DNA of 64,000 bases from Sciurus carolinensis. Lineage: Eukaryota > Chordata > Mammalia > Rodentia > Sciuridae. This document shows positions 13,151 to 26,313 of this stretch, in pieces; within the stretch, counting starts at the first letter, position 1; the number at the start of each line of letters is the position of its first letter. The translations under genes were made by a program, and so were the position numbers. Where the stretch lies: NCBI RefSeq assembly GCF_902686445.1, contig NC_062213.1:5453241-5517240 (forward strand). Reading direction: 5' to 3'. Under the pieces are notes generated by a model. It was not told the origin of the DNA. It ran no database searches and saw nothing but the letters and a program-made list of their open reading frames with translations.

Positions 13151-14873
13151 TGACCAGTTCCTCTCTTTGTTAGGTAAATGGTAACTAAAGGGAGGCCGGA
13201 GACTTAGTCTGAAATCTGACAGATGGGAACTCATGGTGTTAGGCCATTCATGCTCTTGATTACAGATGCATATTTTACTCATCCTTTCATTCAAAGACTT
13301 TCTCAACCCATGAGGTCTCAGGGGCAAGCAGTCTCCATTGACCGACGGTGTCTCTCTTCTCCGCTCCTCTCTTGCCTGTTTGTGCTTCTGTTCAGGCACT
13401 CTGTCAATGAATCAGTCAGCACAGGCTTTTGAGAATCTCCTTTTTTCAAAGCCCTGTGTTATGCTCTTGGATGAGAGACAGAAGTGAAGAAGGCTGCAGG
13501 ATCTTGGCCTTTCAGGGGTGGATAATTCAGCAGGAAAAAGATATTTAAACAAGCATCTTGGCAAATGATGTGCACGGCCCTTGCTGTGTGGGGAGGAATA
13601 AAGGGATGCCGAGAGTGGAGAAACAGTTCTTGGGAGGACAAAGCTGGTGCCCATCAACCACGTCACAAAGGAGCTGGCTTTCAGACATACCTGCGAAGAG
13701 TCCGTCAGACAGAGACAGAGAAAGGACACCCCAAAAGGGAACTGCATGAATGAGAGCTTGGAGACCTGGACACGTCATTGAAAATCCCTCCTGCATCAAA
13801 TCAGCACGTCTCAAAGGAGGATCTGGAGCCTAAGCCGTTGATCTCACTCCAGAATTCCCCTGGAATCCCAGGTGCCCCGTTCCTCTTGATTATTTTTTGA
13901 TGGGATCTTTTGCAGGATGTGAAAAAGCACTCCTATTTTAGGAGAACTTAATTAGAGTCCTGTTTGCCTTCGCGTGTGGTGTGCATAACAACTCCTCCTG
14001 GCAGTGTGTTTCTCCTCTCCTGTCCCTCAGCTTTCTGTCCATGTTTGGTGCTCTAGGTAGTGACTGGGATCCGCTGTGTGGCTAAATGTAAGTGCTGCCA
14101 CTTGTTCGTCATTCACCGACCCCCAGGAAGTTTGTACCATACTGGAGATAAGCAGGGGAAAAGAGAACACCCGTGTTTGGGGCTTCTAGTTTAATGTTAT
14201 GTCTTGGCATTATTCCATCTCAATTCCCTGAGCCTTGATACTGCCCTTAAAAATTTAAAGGCTTTTTGAGTTGAAAGTCTTGAGATCATAAAACATCCTA
14301 TGTTTGAATGGGAGTCTGTCTCATAGGATATATTTTTTTCCTGCATGTACAATTACTTACCTTTGTAAAATAATAATTTATTATTGTTAGTGGTAATCTA
14401 TATGGCAGCAAACAATGTTACAACTAATCATCATATCCAAATCTGTGATAATTAAGGTTAATTTGATGTGTCTGTAAAACCATGTATTCCGAATGCATGC
14501 ATGAGCTCTTTTCTAGTGCATACCTATCTGCTGTGACAATCAAAATACTGCTTACAGCCTGAGGATGTGTAAGCCAGAGGATGTGTCCAGGAATGAAGGC
14601 AGTGGTCACTATGAACAACAGGCATTGACACAATGGATGCTTGTCCATCAAGCACACCATGACACATGCCATGGGCAATTCCCACATGGAGAAGAGGCAG
14701 TCAACACAGTGAGGCCAGAGATTAGAGCAAGGGTTGACCATGGAGAGAATGAATCACCAGTTGAGAAATATGATGAGAGGTTTCAATAGAACTTGCAAAG
14801 AGTGAGGGTGGAGGTAGTGTGGGCAGTTGTTCATAGATGCTCTGTAACCCACACAAGACTTAGGAAGGTTTAC

Positions 14874-15149
14874 AAAATACATGGTTGGGTTATTTGGGGT
14901 TTTTTTGGTGTTAAGTTTTTTGAGTTCTTTATGTTAAGTTTTTTGAGTTCTTTATGTATCCTAGAGATTAATCATGTATGTGTATAACTGCATGACCTAT
15001 GTGATCCTACAACATGTATAATCAGAAAAACGAAATCATACTGCATTTTTGAATGAGTTATCAAAATGCATAAATGCATTCTACTGTCATGTATAACTAA
15101 TTACAATAATTAAAAGAGATATTCAGTAAAAAATAAAAAAAATACATGG
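14874..15149 (+). mobile_element. 5'-inverted, truncated L1 with target-site duplication
   Basis: This short L1 lies in plus orientation. Its right part (about 14973-15138) is the 3' end, with a 3'-UTR tract resembling that of the L1 at 16.3 kb and an A-rich tail. Its left part (about 14885-14972) is ORF2 sequence in the opposite orientation. The insertion is flanked by AAAATACATGG at 14874-14884 and 15139-15149, a direct duplication of 11 bp. A 23-bp segment within the inverted part is tandemly repeated exactly (14910-14932 and 14933-14955). The structure is that expected of twin priming during L1 reverse transcription. No protein can be made from it. Confidence 0.82.
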
Positions 15150-15772
15150 AATGATAAGAGGGGAAAAAATAAAAGCCATGGAATGAGCCAGAGTAGAGGA
15201 CAAACCCAGAAAGGAAGAGAAAGCCTGTGGTAAATATAGCAGAACAAAATGCCCACACATCCTCTGGACATTGGCTAATGGCAGCCCACAGCTGGAGCGC
15301 TAGACTTCCAGCTGGCAAAGTGAAGAGGAAGAGATGAAGAAGGAGACACAATTATAATGGCAAGATGCTTAGTGCTCTGAGGAAGAAGGGAACAGACTGC
15401 ATCCGTTTCTATGCATGTGTGGGTCTGAACAAGGTTGCGCTTTGTAGGCTTAAAAAGAAAAGCATTTCCCAAAGTGGGATTTCAGGGAGTACCCACACCC
15501 TAGTTCTTTGGTAGTACTTGCACAAAATACAGACCCTGGAGCTCATCAGCCTGGTGATCTAACTGAGCATTATGGTTTCAGGCTGAGTTAGTGGGCTGAT
15601 TCAGAGTTTGGGAAAGTAGGCGTGGATGGGATTTCCCCACGAAGCAGCTGAGCACTTCTGAGACACAGGACAGCAAGATAGTGAGGGCAAAACAGGGCCG
15701 ACTTGAGGAAGAGAGCGTCGTTGTTTTTGGCACAGGAAGCATCACAGACACAGATCTAGAAAGGAGGGTTGG

Positions 15773-16420
15773 GAATAGCACGGGGACTCTCCATGCTGCT
15801 TTCCATGATGGCTGCACCATTCTGCTCGGTTTATACCCAAAGGACTTAAAATCAACGTACTATAGTGATGCAGCCACAGACAGCAATGTTTACAGCAGAT
15901 CAACTCAAAATAGCACACTACAGAACCACCCTAGGTGCCCTTCAAGAGATGAACGGATAAAGAAAATGCAGTATGTATGTATATGTATATGGTGGGATAT
16001 TACTCAGCTTTAAAGAAGAATGAAATTATGGCACTTGCAGGTAAATGGATGGAGTTGGAGAATATCAAGCTAAGCAAAATAAGCCAAGCCCAAAAAAAAC
16101 CAAAGTCCAAATATTTTCTCTGATATGTGGATGCTAATTCACAATAAAGGGGGTGGTGCTAGGGATGAATAGAGTTACTTTCTGTTAGGTAGAGGGGAGT
16201 GAAGGGAGGGGAAGAGATATGGGGGTAGGAAGGATAGTAGAGTGAAATAGACATTATTACCTCATATACATATATGACTGTATGACCCATGTGATCCTAC
16301 AATATGTAAAATCAGAAAAATGGGAGATTACTCTCCATTTATGTATGATCTATCAAAATGTATAAATGCATTTTACTGTCATGTACAACTAATTTTAAAA
16401 AATTTTTAAAAAGAATAGCA
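15773..16420 (+). mobile_element. L1 3' fragment with short inverted 5' end
   Basis: From about 15827 to 16411 this is the C-terminal end of L1 ORF2 and the 3' UTR in plus orientation, with several frameshifts. The protein-level signature includes the L1 motif around LYPKDLKSTYYSD. The first 40-odd bases (about 15781-15826) instead match the opposite strand of ORF2 (the segment normally read as a tract near CTGCTTTCCA), so the 5' end is inverted. Flanks carry GAATAGCA at 15773-15780 and 16413-16420, followed by similar CGGGG and TAGGGG, which looks like a slightly diverged target-site duplication. It is a dead retrocopy. Confidence 0.8.
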
Positions 16421-16914
16421 TAGGGGTCACAGAGACCCCACTGAAGTCTGCCTATTCACCTTGTTTTAGGGCAGGAAGCTTTCCAGGCTCAGTAGGAGAA
16501 GGTTTGGGATTTGCACAGGTAATTCCTGCACAAATATGGGAAATGGGGTCAGGAGACCAAGGGTGTGGAAGCAGTTGCTGCTGCTGCCCACACAAGTGTT
16601 GCAAGTGTCAGGCGGAGATTGGACAGGTGACCAGCAACAGGATGGATGGATGGAAGGGAACGTTGCAGGATGGCCCAGCATAGCCCATGGAAGCAGGTCA
16701 CGTTAAGCCCAGAGATGGAGGACTCCACACAGAGAAGACAGCCAGTGATGTGACCCTACACTGTGGCATGAAGCTGCTGTCCAGGGTAGTTGGGGGATGC
16801 AAAGTTTCTACTAAGAGGGTGATTAGAATCCCGGTTGTGTGGCAATAACCATCTTGATGATCTTAATGTAATAGCATCCTACACTTATTGGCGGTGCTGT
16901 GTGGCAGGCATTTG

Positions 16915-17075
16915 CTGAATATTCTCTTTGAATAATTGCAACAACATTGTGTTTTATTACTCTTGCTTTATAGATGAAGATCCTGAGATTAATAGATGTT
17001 AAATTATTGTCCCAACATCACCCCATCAGGAAGGGAAGTGGTAGAGCCAGGCTTCAAGCTCAGGCAGTGTAATCC
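16915..17075 (+). repeat. MIR-like SINE fragment
   Basis: The order of blocks is that of MIR: a run ending in a T/A-rich segment, GATGAAGATCCTGAGATTAA, a cluster of CCCAACATCACC, then GTGGTAGAGCCAGGCTTCAA. It is an ancient mammalian tRNA-derived SINE, strongly diverged. A similar but weaker fragment follows at about 17140-17340 and a third at about 17495-17640. Confidence 0.7.
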
Positions 17076-19530
17076 CAGTGGGCAAGACCACTGTGGGGTT
17101 AGTTACCCAGAACAAAAGAGGAAACAACTGGAATTATAATAACTCATTTTTTTGAGAATATGTCAATCCTTTGTGTACATTTTCATATTTAGTTCACACA
17201 ATGGCAAGGTTATGGAGTAAGCATAATTATGTTCCTTCCATCCCATGAAAATCAACTGAAAGTTTGACTCAGTGGTAGAATCAGGATTCTCACCCATGTA
17301 GCCTGCCTTCGGTAGCTCCCTTCTTAGCCACCAGTACAAGTGGGACTGGGGAGGAAGGAAAGGAGGAGAACTTATGAGTCATTGTCATGAGTAGATTTGA
17401 TGTCAACAGGGAGAGAACATATAGCTAGAACAGGTTTGACCATGAGCAGGAGAGTCCTGGGCAGAACCTGGCCATTGAGGACTCACTCGCTGCTCAAGTT
17501 TAGGGAAGTGACTATACCACACTGAGCCTCAGTTTTCTCATTTGTAAATGGTGGACAATATTTCTTCATTCATCATTTTAGCCACATTAAGTAAATCCTG
17601 CTACATTGCAACACATTCATGGGTATTAGCTTCTTTTATTATTTCCATTATGTAAAACTGCCTCTGGTGGTCAGAAACTAACCTTTGAAAAGAGATGATG
17701 TCCTTAAGAAAAGATGGCACATATGTGTGTGTAGCCAGTTTCTGTGCATGCATGTGTGTTTGGAGGGGCAGGAAATTTATAGCCCGTCATGAAATGAATG
17801 GTTAGGAAAGGCAATGACTTCGTTTGGAATATATGTTGCAAGTAAGATTTATTGAGATACCAGTGAAGTCACAGCCAGGCTCCATGTAGCCACAGTTCCT
17901 AGGAAACTGCAGCAAGTTTAAAGTTGGAGCTCACAGTGAGTTTTCATCACCGAGGCAAATGCAAGCTTGGAAGGTTCTTGGGGCCTTGCTTTGCCAGTCT
18001 TACTTCCAAGGAACTGGTGGCAAGAAGCTGCGTTGCTTTCATTGTGTGTATGAAGTGAGGCTCGTGATTATGCAAAACAAATCTAGGAGAAGTTATTTAT
18101 AGCACTTGGATTCAGCAAACTGTTAGCTTTTAAATGCTTTTTTTAAACAACAATTTTTAAACCCTAAGGACCTAAAGATAAATTCCATCCATATGTCTCT
18201 GCCTGAACTATGCTTAACCAGGAAGATGTTTCCAAAGAGGTCTTTGGATAGGAGATTTCTGTCCCTGAAGAATGAGTACATTCTTGCAAAGAAATGACTC
18301 CCCCAAAAAAGTGTGGATGGGGAAGAGCTTTATTCCTCGAAAATGCAAAGACACTTTCTATGTAGCAGACCTTATTCCTTGAGTTTGAGGTCCAGAATAA
18401 TGAAAACCAGTGTCCCCTTAATGATACACAGATTAGAGGGGACATCTGGCAAGAAAGTAGCCAGGGGACTTAGCCTCAGGCCAGATGAGCCTCATCAGTG
18501 AATGGGTGAAGCAGTGGTAGGTGCAAGAATTGCTTGATCCAAACAAATGCCAGCTCTGCACTGCCAGATCTAGGGATTTTATTTTTCCAGAACCTAGAAA
18601 CCTGCAATTCGAATGTGAAATTGCCTGAATTTTAAATGTTTGCAACTTGTTCAAAACATTTTTAAAAATACCATGGGGATTAAACAAAACACGTTCACAG
18701 ATAACATTTGGTGCATGAGCTTCCAGCTATAAACTTGAAACAAACAATTCTAATAGGAAGTACTAAATGCTAAGAGAAAAGAAGCAGGGTGCTGTGGGTA
18801 GAGAGGCGGATTATCCAGCCTGGAGCGGGGGACTGAGTCCTGTCACCTGTGTGCAATGCTGGTGCTGGGCAGGCCAGCTGAGTAGAGGGGATGGGAGTCT
18901 GGACGTTAGCATGAGACTCCCCTTTGACTAGGGGTGACGGTTTTAAATATGAGAAAAGAAGATATGGGGATACTGGTGCATGTGGGAAGCACAGACTTTT
19001 TAAACTAAAAATGAAAGGACACAAAATGCTAAAGAGAAGTGTCTTTGAATAGAAATGGTTAAAATATAATTAACCTCAAGACGATAATGAAGAGCTTCTT
19101 TCTTATGGACTTGAGCCTCCTTGGCAAATGACTTAACCCTGCTGGGTGTGGGCTTCTTCCTCCACACCTGTGGACAACGGAGCCTGCCATGCGAGGGAAC
19201 TTGCTGTTTGGAGGTGACTTCATCTCTGATTTATCCCATCACTAGCTAAGTTAGATTTCGCTGGAAGTTCACTTCTCTATCCTTCTCAAAGGAGGTGCTA
19301 GGGAACATCTTGCCTCACCTGAAAGAATTCTACATCTAATCCATGAGGAAATGAGGCCTCCAGGAATCCTACACTACCGAGACATGTTTAACTGTTTTTG
19401 AACAAAGGCTTTTCCCAAACTGGCTATGTGATTGCTTGCCTTCCACTCTCCCCAGAACACCTCCAGGGACCTGGTTCACAGAATGCGAAGGACTTGCAGG
19501 GAGAACCTGCTTTAAGCACAGTGACTTTAA

Positions 19531-19713
<183 letters not shown>

Positions 19714-20807
19714 TGAGTGTTGCAGAAATCCCCCAGTTGTGGTGGCCCAGTGGCTTCCCTGCCCCTTCCCCACCCTGGGGCTCCCCAAAGGCTCACTCCT
19801 CACAACACCTTTCAGATACCCAGTTCTTGGAAGCTGCCAGGTCCCCACTAATCATAGCTGACCAGGAACAGGGGCCAGAATGTCTGTGTGGGCGTTTCAC
19901 AGGGCGAGCATTTGAGGCAGGAGGCTCCAGTGCTGTGTGCACAGGCACCTCCCTCTTCTGGGCCTCGCTGCTGATGCCTTCTGTCCTCAGGACATTGCTG
20001 TAGTGACTGGGGGCTTTAGAATAATGACCCTACGAGGCTACAAAAGTCAAAGCCTCTTCTGAATCAGAGGAAGTTTTTGCCAGGACTCTGCATCTTTGTG
20101 CGATGGATAAGACTCACCCTGGGAAAACCACCTTTGTGATCATGGTATCTCCCCTGCCAGGTGACTTTGCATCTTGGTACTGAATAGCTTCTGTTGTGTT
20201 TCAACTCTCTGAAAATTGAAAATCCATTTATGTACAACCTGCTGATTAAATAACTGGAAAGCAACTCTTCCTTCTCATAGCAACTTCCTTTCATCTTTTT
20301 CTGTGGCCTCTTCCTTCTACCCAGAGGTAAACTGTCATGTCATTTAGCACTGTAGATTCTTCCAGGTAAGAAGTAAACCGTCCTTTACCTCGGTATTGAA
20401 AACTGCAAGCAAGTATATCCAAACTCTAAACTCCCATCCAGTTTATAACTTCTGCCTGCTCCCTCAACCCCCCTGGTCCAGACTTCCTGATGGTGAACGC
20501 TCCCAGTGCAGAAGCAGTGAACTTTCTAGTTCTTCCCGAGCTTTCTTCTCCACTGTGGTTTGTGGGTCAGGCAGCAAGGAGGGAGAAGATAGAGAAAATG
20601 TCATGAAATGAAACTGGGTTGGTCGAAGGCAGGGCCCTTTATGTGGTAGTTGCTGAATCACCCTCAGGGTGTCCTTGTTAATTCCTTGCAGATAGACTCA
20701 TTAGACACCCAGCCACTCCACCCAGTCCCAGTGTGTGGTTCTCTGATACAGTGAAGCCTTTCATAGCCAGGTGACTCATGTCTTGCAGCAAATTCTTTGA
20801 GGCAGCA

Positions 20808-21199
20808 TGTTAGTCAGCTTTTCTGTACTGTGAACAAAATGCCTGACAAGAACAAGCTAGAGGAAGAAAAGTTCATTTTGTCTCAGAGTTTCAGAGGTCC
20901 AGTCCATGGTTAACCATCACCATTGCTCTGGACCTGAGGTAAGGTGGAGGGATGTGGCTGAGGGAAGTTACTACACTCATGGCAGTTGGAGGAAGGTGGG
21001 GGGGATGTGTCATAGAGAAGATGAAGAAGTGACACTCCTACCCCAACCAAGCTCTGCCTGTCTATAGTTGCCATCACCTAGTCCATACTAGAATAGACTG
21101 ATTAGGTTACAGTTCTCATAGTCCAATCATCTCACCTCCGAATATTCTTGCATTAACACAGGAGCTTTTGGGGGGCACCTCATAATCATAACTGTAACA
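20808..21199 (-). mobile_element. MaLR (MST/THE1-type) LTR, antisense
   Basis: This is a roughly 392-bp LTR. On the plus strand it starts TGTTAGTCAG and ends GTAACA, so it has the TG...CA ends and short TGTTA/TAACA inverted repeats of retroviral LTRs. Its internal order (AACAAAATGCC, TCATGGCAGTTGGAGGAAGG, a run of TCCAATCATCTCACCTCC, ATTAACACAGG) is that of the reverse strand of mammalian apparent LTR retrotransposon LTRs. It is followed directly by matching internal sequence, so this is one end of a partial provirus-like insertion and not a solo LTR. Confidence 0.75.
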
Positions 21200-22905
21200 T
21201 TCTGTCCTTGTTTCTCAAAAGCTAATGTCTATCTCACAGTGCAAAACACTTTTTGCCCATTTCCAGGAGTGCCCATAGTCTTAACAGTTCCAGCATTGCC
21301 CCAAAGTTCAGATCCAAAGTCTCCTCTGATACTCAAGGCATACTCTTGGCTGTGAGCCATATAAAAATTAGAAGCAAGTTACATACATCCAATATATAAT
21401 GGCACAGACTAAACATTCCCATTCCAAAAAGGAAGAATAGGGCCATTGAAAGAAGAGATGGGGCCAAAGTCAAAGCAAGACTAACCCAGCTGAGCAAACA
21501 CTTCCTGTAACTCTGCCTCTAGCATCTGTGGACATGGGAGCAAGTTGTTCCAAAAGGCTGGGGTGGTCTGCCTCTGTGACCCTGCCAGTTGAAACCCACA
21601 CGACCTTCTTCTAGCCTGGCTTTATCCTCAGCCACTCGTGTTCTTTGGCAGACAGTCCACATTGCTGGCATGTTACTGGAGCTTTTGTGGGATACCTCAT
21701 ATCCAAACCACAATAGGCAGGTACTCCTCCAAGGATCCCACATATGGCCCATGGAAAATAGACAAAGTCACTTTAGCCCCTTCTCATATATATGGGGAAC
21801 CCTCTCCAAATGGCCATTCTCTCTCCCGCAGGATAGGCTAGCCCCATCCAGCTGCTCTCCTGTGCCTTTGCAGGATGAGGTAGTCACCAGGACCTATTTT
21901 CACAGTCCTAGGGGACACAGGTTCAGTTTCCTTAAGGACACTTTTTCTGCTGGCAGAAGGTGATAAGGGACAAAAGTCCTTTCACCACTGTCCTATGAAG
22001 AACCTCAACATACGCTGACCACTTTCTACCAATTAAAATTAATCCTCACATCTGGTCTTGCCTTTTCTTTGGAGCATGGGGAATAGGAGGCTGCCAGGCC
22101 ACTGATTGGATGGTCCTCCACCCCTTCAAAATGCAGACTCCCTCCCAGGACTTTCTCCCAGTGAGCACAGAGACCATCCTTGAAATCTGTCTAGTAGTTG
22201 TGGGTGTTTTCTTTTCTTTTTTTTGGGGGGGGTGGTACTGGGGATTGAACTCAGGGGCCCTCAACCACTGAGCGACATCCCCAGTTCTATTCTATATTTT
22301 ATTTAGAGACAGGGTCTCACTGAGTTGCTTAGTGCCTCCTTCTTGCCAAGGCTGGCTTTGAACTCATGATCCTCCTGTCTCAGCCTCCCTGGCCACTGGT
22401 ATTATAGGCATGTGGCCCCATGCCCGTCTGTGGGTGTTTTCTTAACGTGGATAGTTGAGTGGGTACTTGGGGAGGGATCTCAACCAAAGAAGTCCTGATC
22501 ATGTCAGAGTCCTGATTGTGTCTGGGCATTGGAGAATGGACATGCATTGATGTAGCTGGGGTTGCCTGGTCTTGGGGCTTGCAGAGTGTCTGTCCAGAAT
22601 CCTGAACCACATCTGGGCTCAACATTGTGGATTCCTCCTTCTCATCTTTATCAGAACGCCCTGGACAGCTGGATCTCTCATCACATCTGCTTCCCACTTT
22701 TCAGGAGAGTGGGTGCTTAGGAAATCCTGTGTATATTTCCAGAATCAAAACCCCTGCTTCCATTGTTCACATGTTCCCCCCTTACCATCTGGGACCCCTG
22801 TCATTCACTCCTCCAATAACCCACCGATGCCCTATGTCCCTGTGCCTATTTCCTTCAGAGGTTTTCATCCATAGTTCCGTGGTAGGCATTTCCAGTTAAC
22901 CACAG
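21200..22905 (-). mobile_element. MaLR internal region, antisense, split by a SINE
   Basis: Sequence just inside the LTR follows the reverse strand of MST/THE1 internal regions, for example the succession AAGCTAATGTCTATCTCACA, AGTCTTAACAGTTCCAGCAT, CAGATCCAAAGTCTCC and CATTCCAAAAAGGAAGAATA. Similar low-complexity, stop-rich sequence continues to about 22905 on the far side of a SINE inserted at 22214-22428. I did not recognise a second LTR, so the element looks truncated at the right. The right boundary is approximate. There is no intact open reading frame, as is usual for this non-autonomous group. Confidence 0.65.
22199..22443 (-). mobile_element. MEN-like B1-ID dimeric SINE with perfect target duplication
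   Basis: The element is reversed, so its A-tail appears as a T-run at about 22208-22224. Reading in from there come an ID-type half (GGTACTGGGGATTGAACTCA, then CCACTGAGCGACATCCCCAG), a linker, and a B1-type half (GACAGGGTCTCACTGAGTTG through CCTCAGCCTCCCTGG). The flanks are TGTGGGTGTTTTCTT at 22199-22213 and 22429-22443, an exact 15-bp duplication. The insertion sits inside the MaLR internal region and is therefore younger than it. B1-ID dimers of this kind are characteristic of squirrels. Confidence 0.9.
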
Positions 22906-23059
22906 AAACCTGTCATTGATTCCAAAACCAGCCTGGAGTTTACTCTCCAATACTCCCTTTACGAAGCTCTAATGTAAACAATAGTGGATGTGGTAAACGA
23001 GACTTTCTTGTTAGAAAAAATCATTGATGGCAAACTTGGGCATAAGAGCATATAAGATG

Positions 23060-23240
23060 CAGCCACTGAGGTTTAGCTCTCATTAACTATGAAATATGGA
23101 GAGAGTCCCTGTGTTTTTCCAAATCTTAGTAGCTTTGTTTATAAAATGGGCATTTTGATTGGGTCTGTTATGAGGATTAAGAGGGACGATACATATAAGA
23201 GTCCCAGTGCATGGCCTGCTGAACAAATGACTTCTTTCTT
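23060..23240 (+). repeat. MIR-like SINE fragment
   Basis: The tail shows the usual MIR order: a segment near TTTATAAAATGGGCATTTTG, then TTATGAGGATTAAGAGGGA, then CCCAGTGCATGGCCTG. It is strongly diverged and carries no coding potential. Confidence 0.65.
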
Positions 23241-25674
23241 TTTATGGCTTCTGAGATGCAAGTAAGGTCAGGCTTCAACGTGTTGCTTTCTCTGTGCAAT
23301 ATGAAGCTCTTAATATCACTCAGAACTGGGGCCTGCATGAAGTACAAGATTAGCTAAGAGGAACAGGAAGCCGGCAGCTGGGAAAGATTGGAAATGCCAT
23401 ACTTTTTCATTTTCGTAAATTGGGTTTAAGGATGATAAGGTTTCTCTAGCACATCCTGGGGGTAGCATCTACCTGGGGGTAGATGTTAGACTTTGAAGCA
23501 TCACTAGGTCAGCTGGCTTCTTCAGCCCCAGGTAGAAAACAAACAAAAAGGAATCAAATGGAGGAGGTTGAAAGGGCACTTGAAGCCCATCTCATCCAGT
23601 GGCTCTAATGCCGGTGGGATGATGTGGCCCCTGGGGACATTTGTCCCTGTCCAGAGATATCGAAGATGAGAATGATATTGGAATCTAGTGAGTACAGGCC
23701 AGAGGTGCTGTGAAGATTCACAGAGCACAGGGCAACCCCACTCCCAACAAAGCCCGTTCAGGCCCCAGAGTCAATATCTCTGAGATTGAGGGCCCTGCTC
23801 AGGCCTAACCTCCCATCTCTACCTGCTCTGCAGAGACCTCCTACCTGTGGCCCAGACCAGGGAGCACACACCTTCCTGTCACACCCCTTTCTGTTCCCAA
23901 ACAACTCTGAGGGCCGGAAGATTCTTTCCTTGAAGGAGCAGTCCATCCTTATGGGCCTACTTGAGTGCCCTCAATTTTATTTCTTGCTTACACCAAGAAC
24001 ACTCTGGGTCTGGATGGCCATCCAGTTACGGAGACCTCTCCCCACCACCTCTTCTTCTCCAGGCCACCACCCTGGGCTCCCTGCCTGCCTTTCTGCTTGT
24101 TGGTTACTGTTGTTACTTGGTTTTTGCTCATTGGCTTGGAGTCCTTTATAAGAACCCAGGCATTCTCCCCTGGGAGCTAGCAAGTTTCTCTCTGTCTTTT
24201 CTAAATTGAGACATACCAGCATCTGAGTTTGGTCTCCAGGAATGGACTCTACACATCTCGGGCACTGCAGGGCAGTTGCCTCCCTCTTTCTTCATTCTTG
24301 ACTCTAACTAAGTGGCTTAAATTTGTGTTCATGTGTTTTTTACACCTCTGCTGTCCTGTGACTTGTTGAACCACCTGTCAAACTACCCATTAAGCTGCCT
24401 ATTGGTCAGGCCCTAAGAATGTTTCTGTGACTTGCAGGAACCTGGGTCTGAACAGACTCAGGGCAGTATTAAAGTAACTTGAATAGACTGTGCAGTTGCA
24501 AGGACATGGTCTGGCCTTTCCATTTTACCTGTGACTTTAAGCAAATTGATTAACTCTCTTGGCCTTTTTTTCCTTTTGAATAAGTGGAGCAATATTGGTG
24601 GATACCTCCTAAGAGTGCTTTACAGAGGAAGAGAAAAAGTTCAGTTCTTAGGGAAGCCTCAATGAGTGTCAGCTTTGAATCAAGTGCAATGCTAAGGACT
24701 CTCCGTGGCTCCCAGGGTAGAGTCTTCATTCCCTCCTCATCAGGGTTCTTCCTGGACACCCGTAGCTTATTTATGGAGTTGTAGGGGGCCTTGTGGCTTT
24801 GGCTTTGTAGCAAGGCGTTCAATTGCCCAGGAGCATCAATGACTGCAAGAAAGCAGGACTTCCAGGGACCTGGGAGGCTGTTCCCTTCACTCTGCTGCCT
24901 TGGCTTGCCCCCTCGTCTGTGGAGGAAGGAGAAGCTTCTCTCTCTGACCCACTCCTAGAAGACACTCCTCCAGGTTTCTCGTGTGTTTGGGCTCAGCACA
25001 GCTCACAGAACCTGAGGCATTGGTTTTCAGAGTTGGAGATTTGTACTGGTCCACCATGCTGGCTTTTCTTTAGAGGAGACTCAAACTCTCTTTATAACCA
25101 AAGGGTCTTGCCTGCCAGTTGGTTTCTCTGAGCAGTGGATGCACACCTGTCACGGCACGTCAGCAGAAGTGGGGGCCTTCATGACTGCTCAGGCCTATTG
25201 ACCGTGTGCTTTTGGTACATTCATGCTTTTGTGCAGCCAATCTGTCGTCCATCTCAATAAGCACACTTTTGACCCACTTCTGCTGTTGCCAATACTAGCT
25301 GGGTAATGGGGCTGAAAAGATGAAGTAGTAGAAATTTAACAAGGTTCAGGCTCCCAAAGTAGATTCAGCATAATAGGTCTGTGCTGCAGTCGGCAGAGCA
25401 TCAAGCAAGAGGAAGGGAAAGAGGGCCGGGAGGGCTGTGGCATTGAGAGGAACCATGAGGGAGCTGGGCAGCTCAGTCACCCAAGTGTGGATGAGGTGTC
25501 CCTGACAGCAAAGCACGAGACCCAGATCTACCACGTAGCCTGGATTCCTTCACTGGCTGATCACAAAGAGAATGATCCCTGCCCGACAGAGTATGTGCAG
25601 ATTTTAATGAGATGATGCCTGCCCTCTGATCTGTGACCTGTTTGGAGGACAGCAGGGAAATCCACTGTCACTAA

Positions 25675-26313
<639 letters not shown>

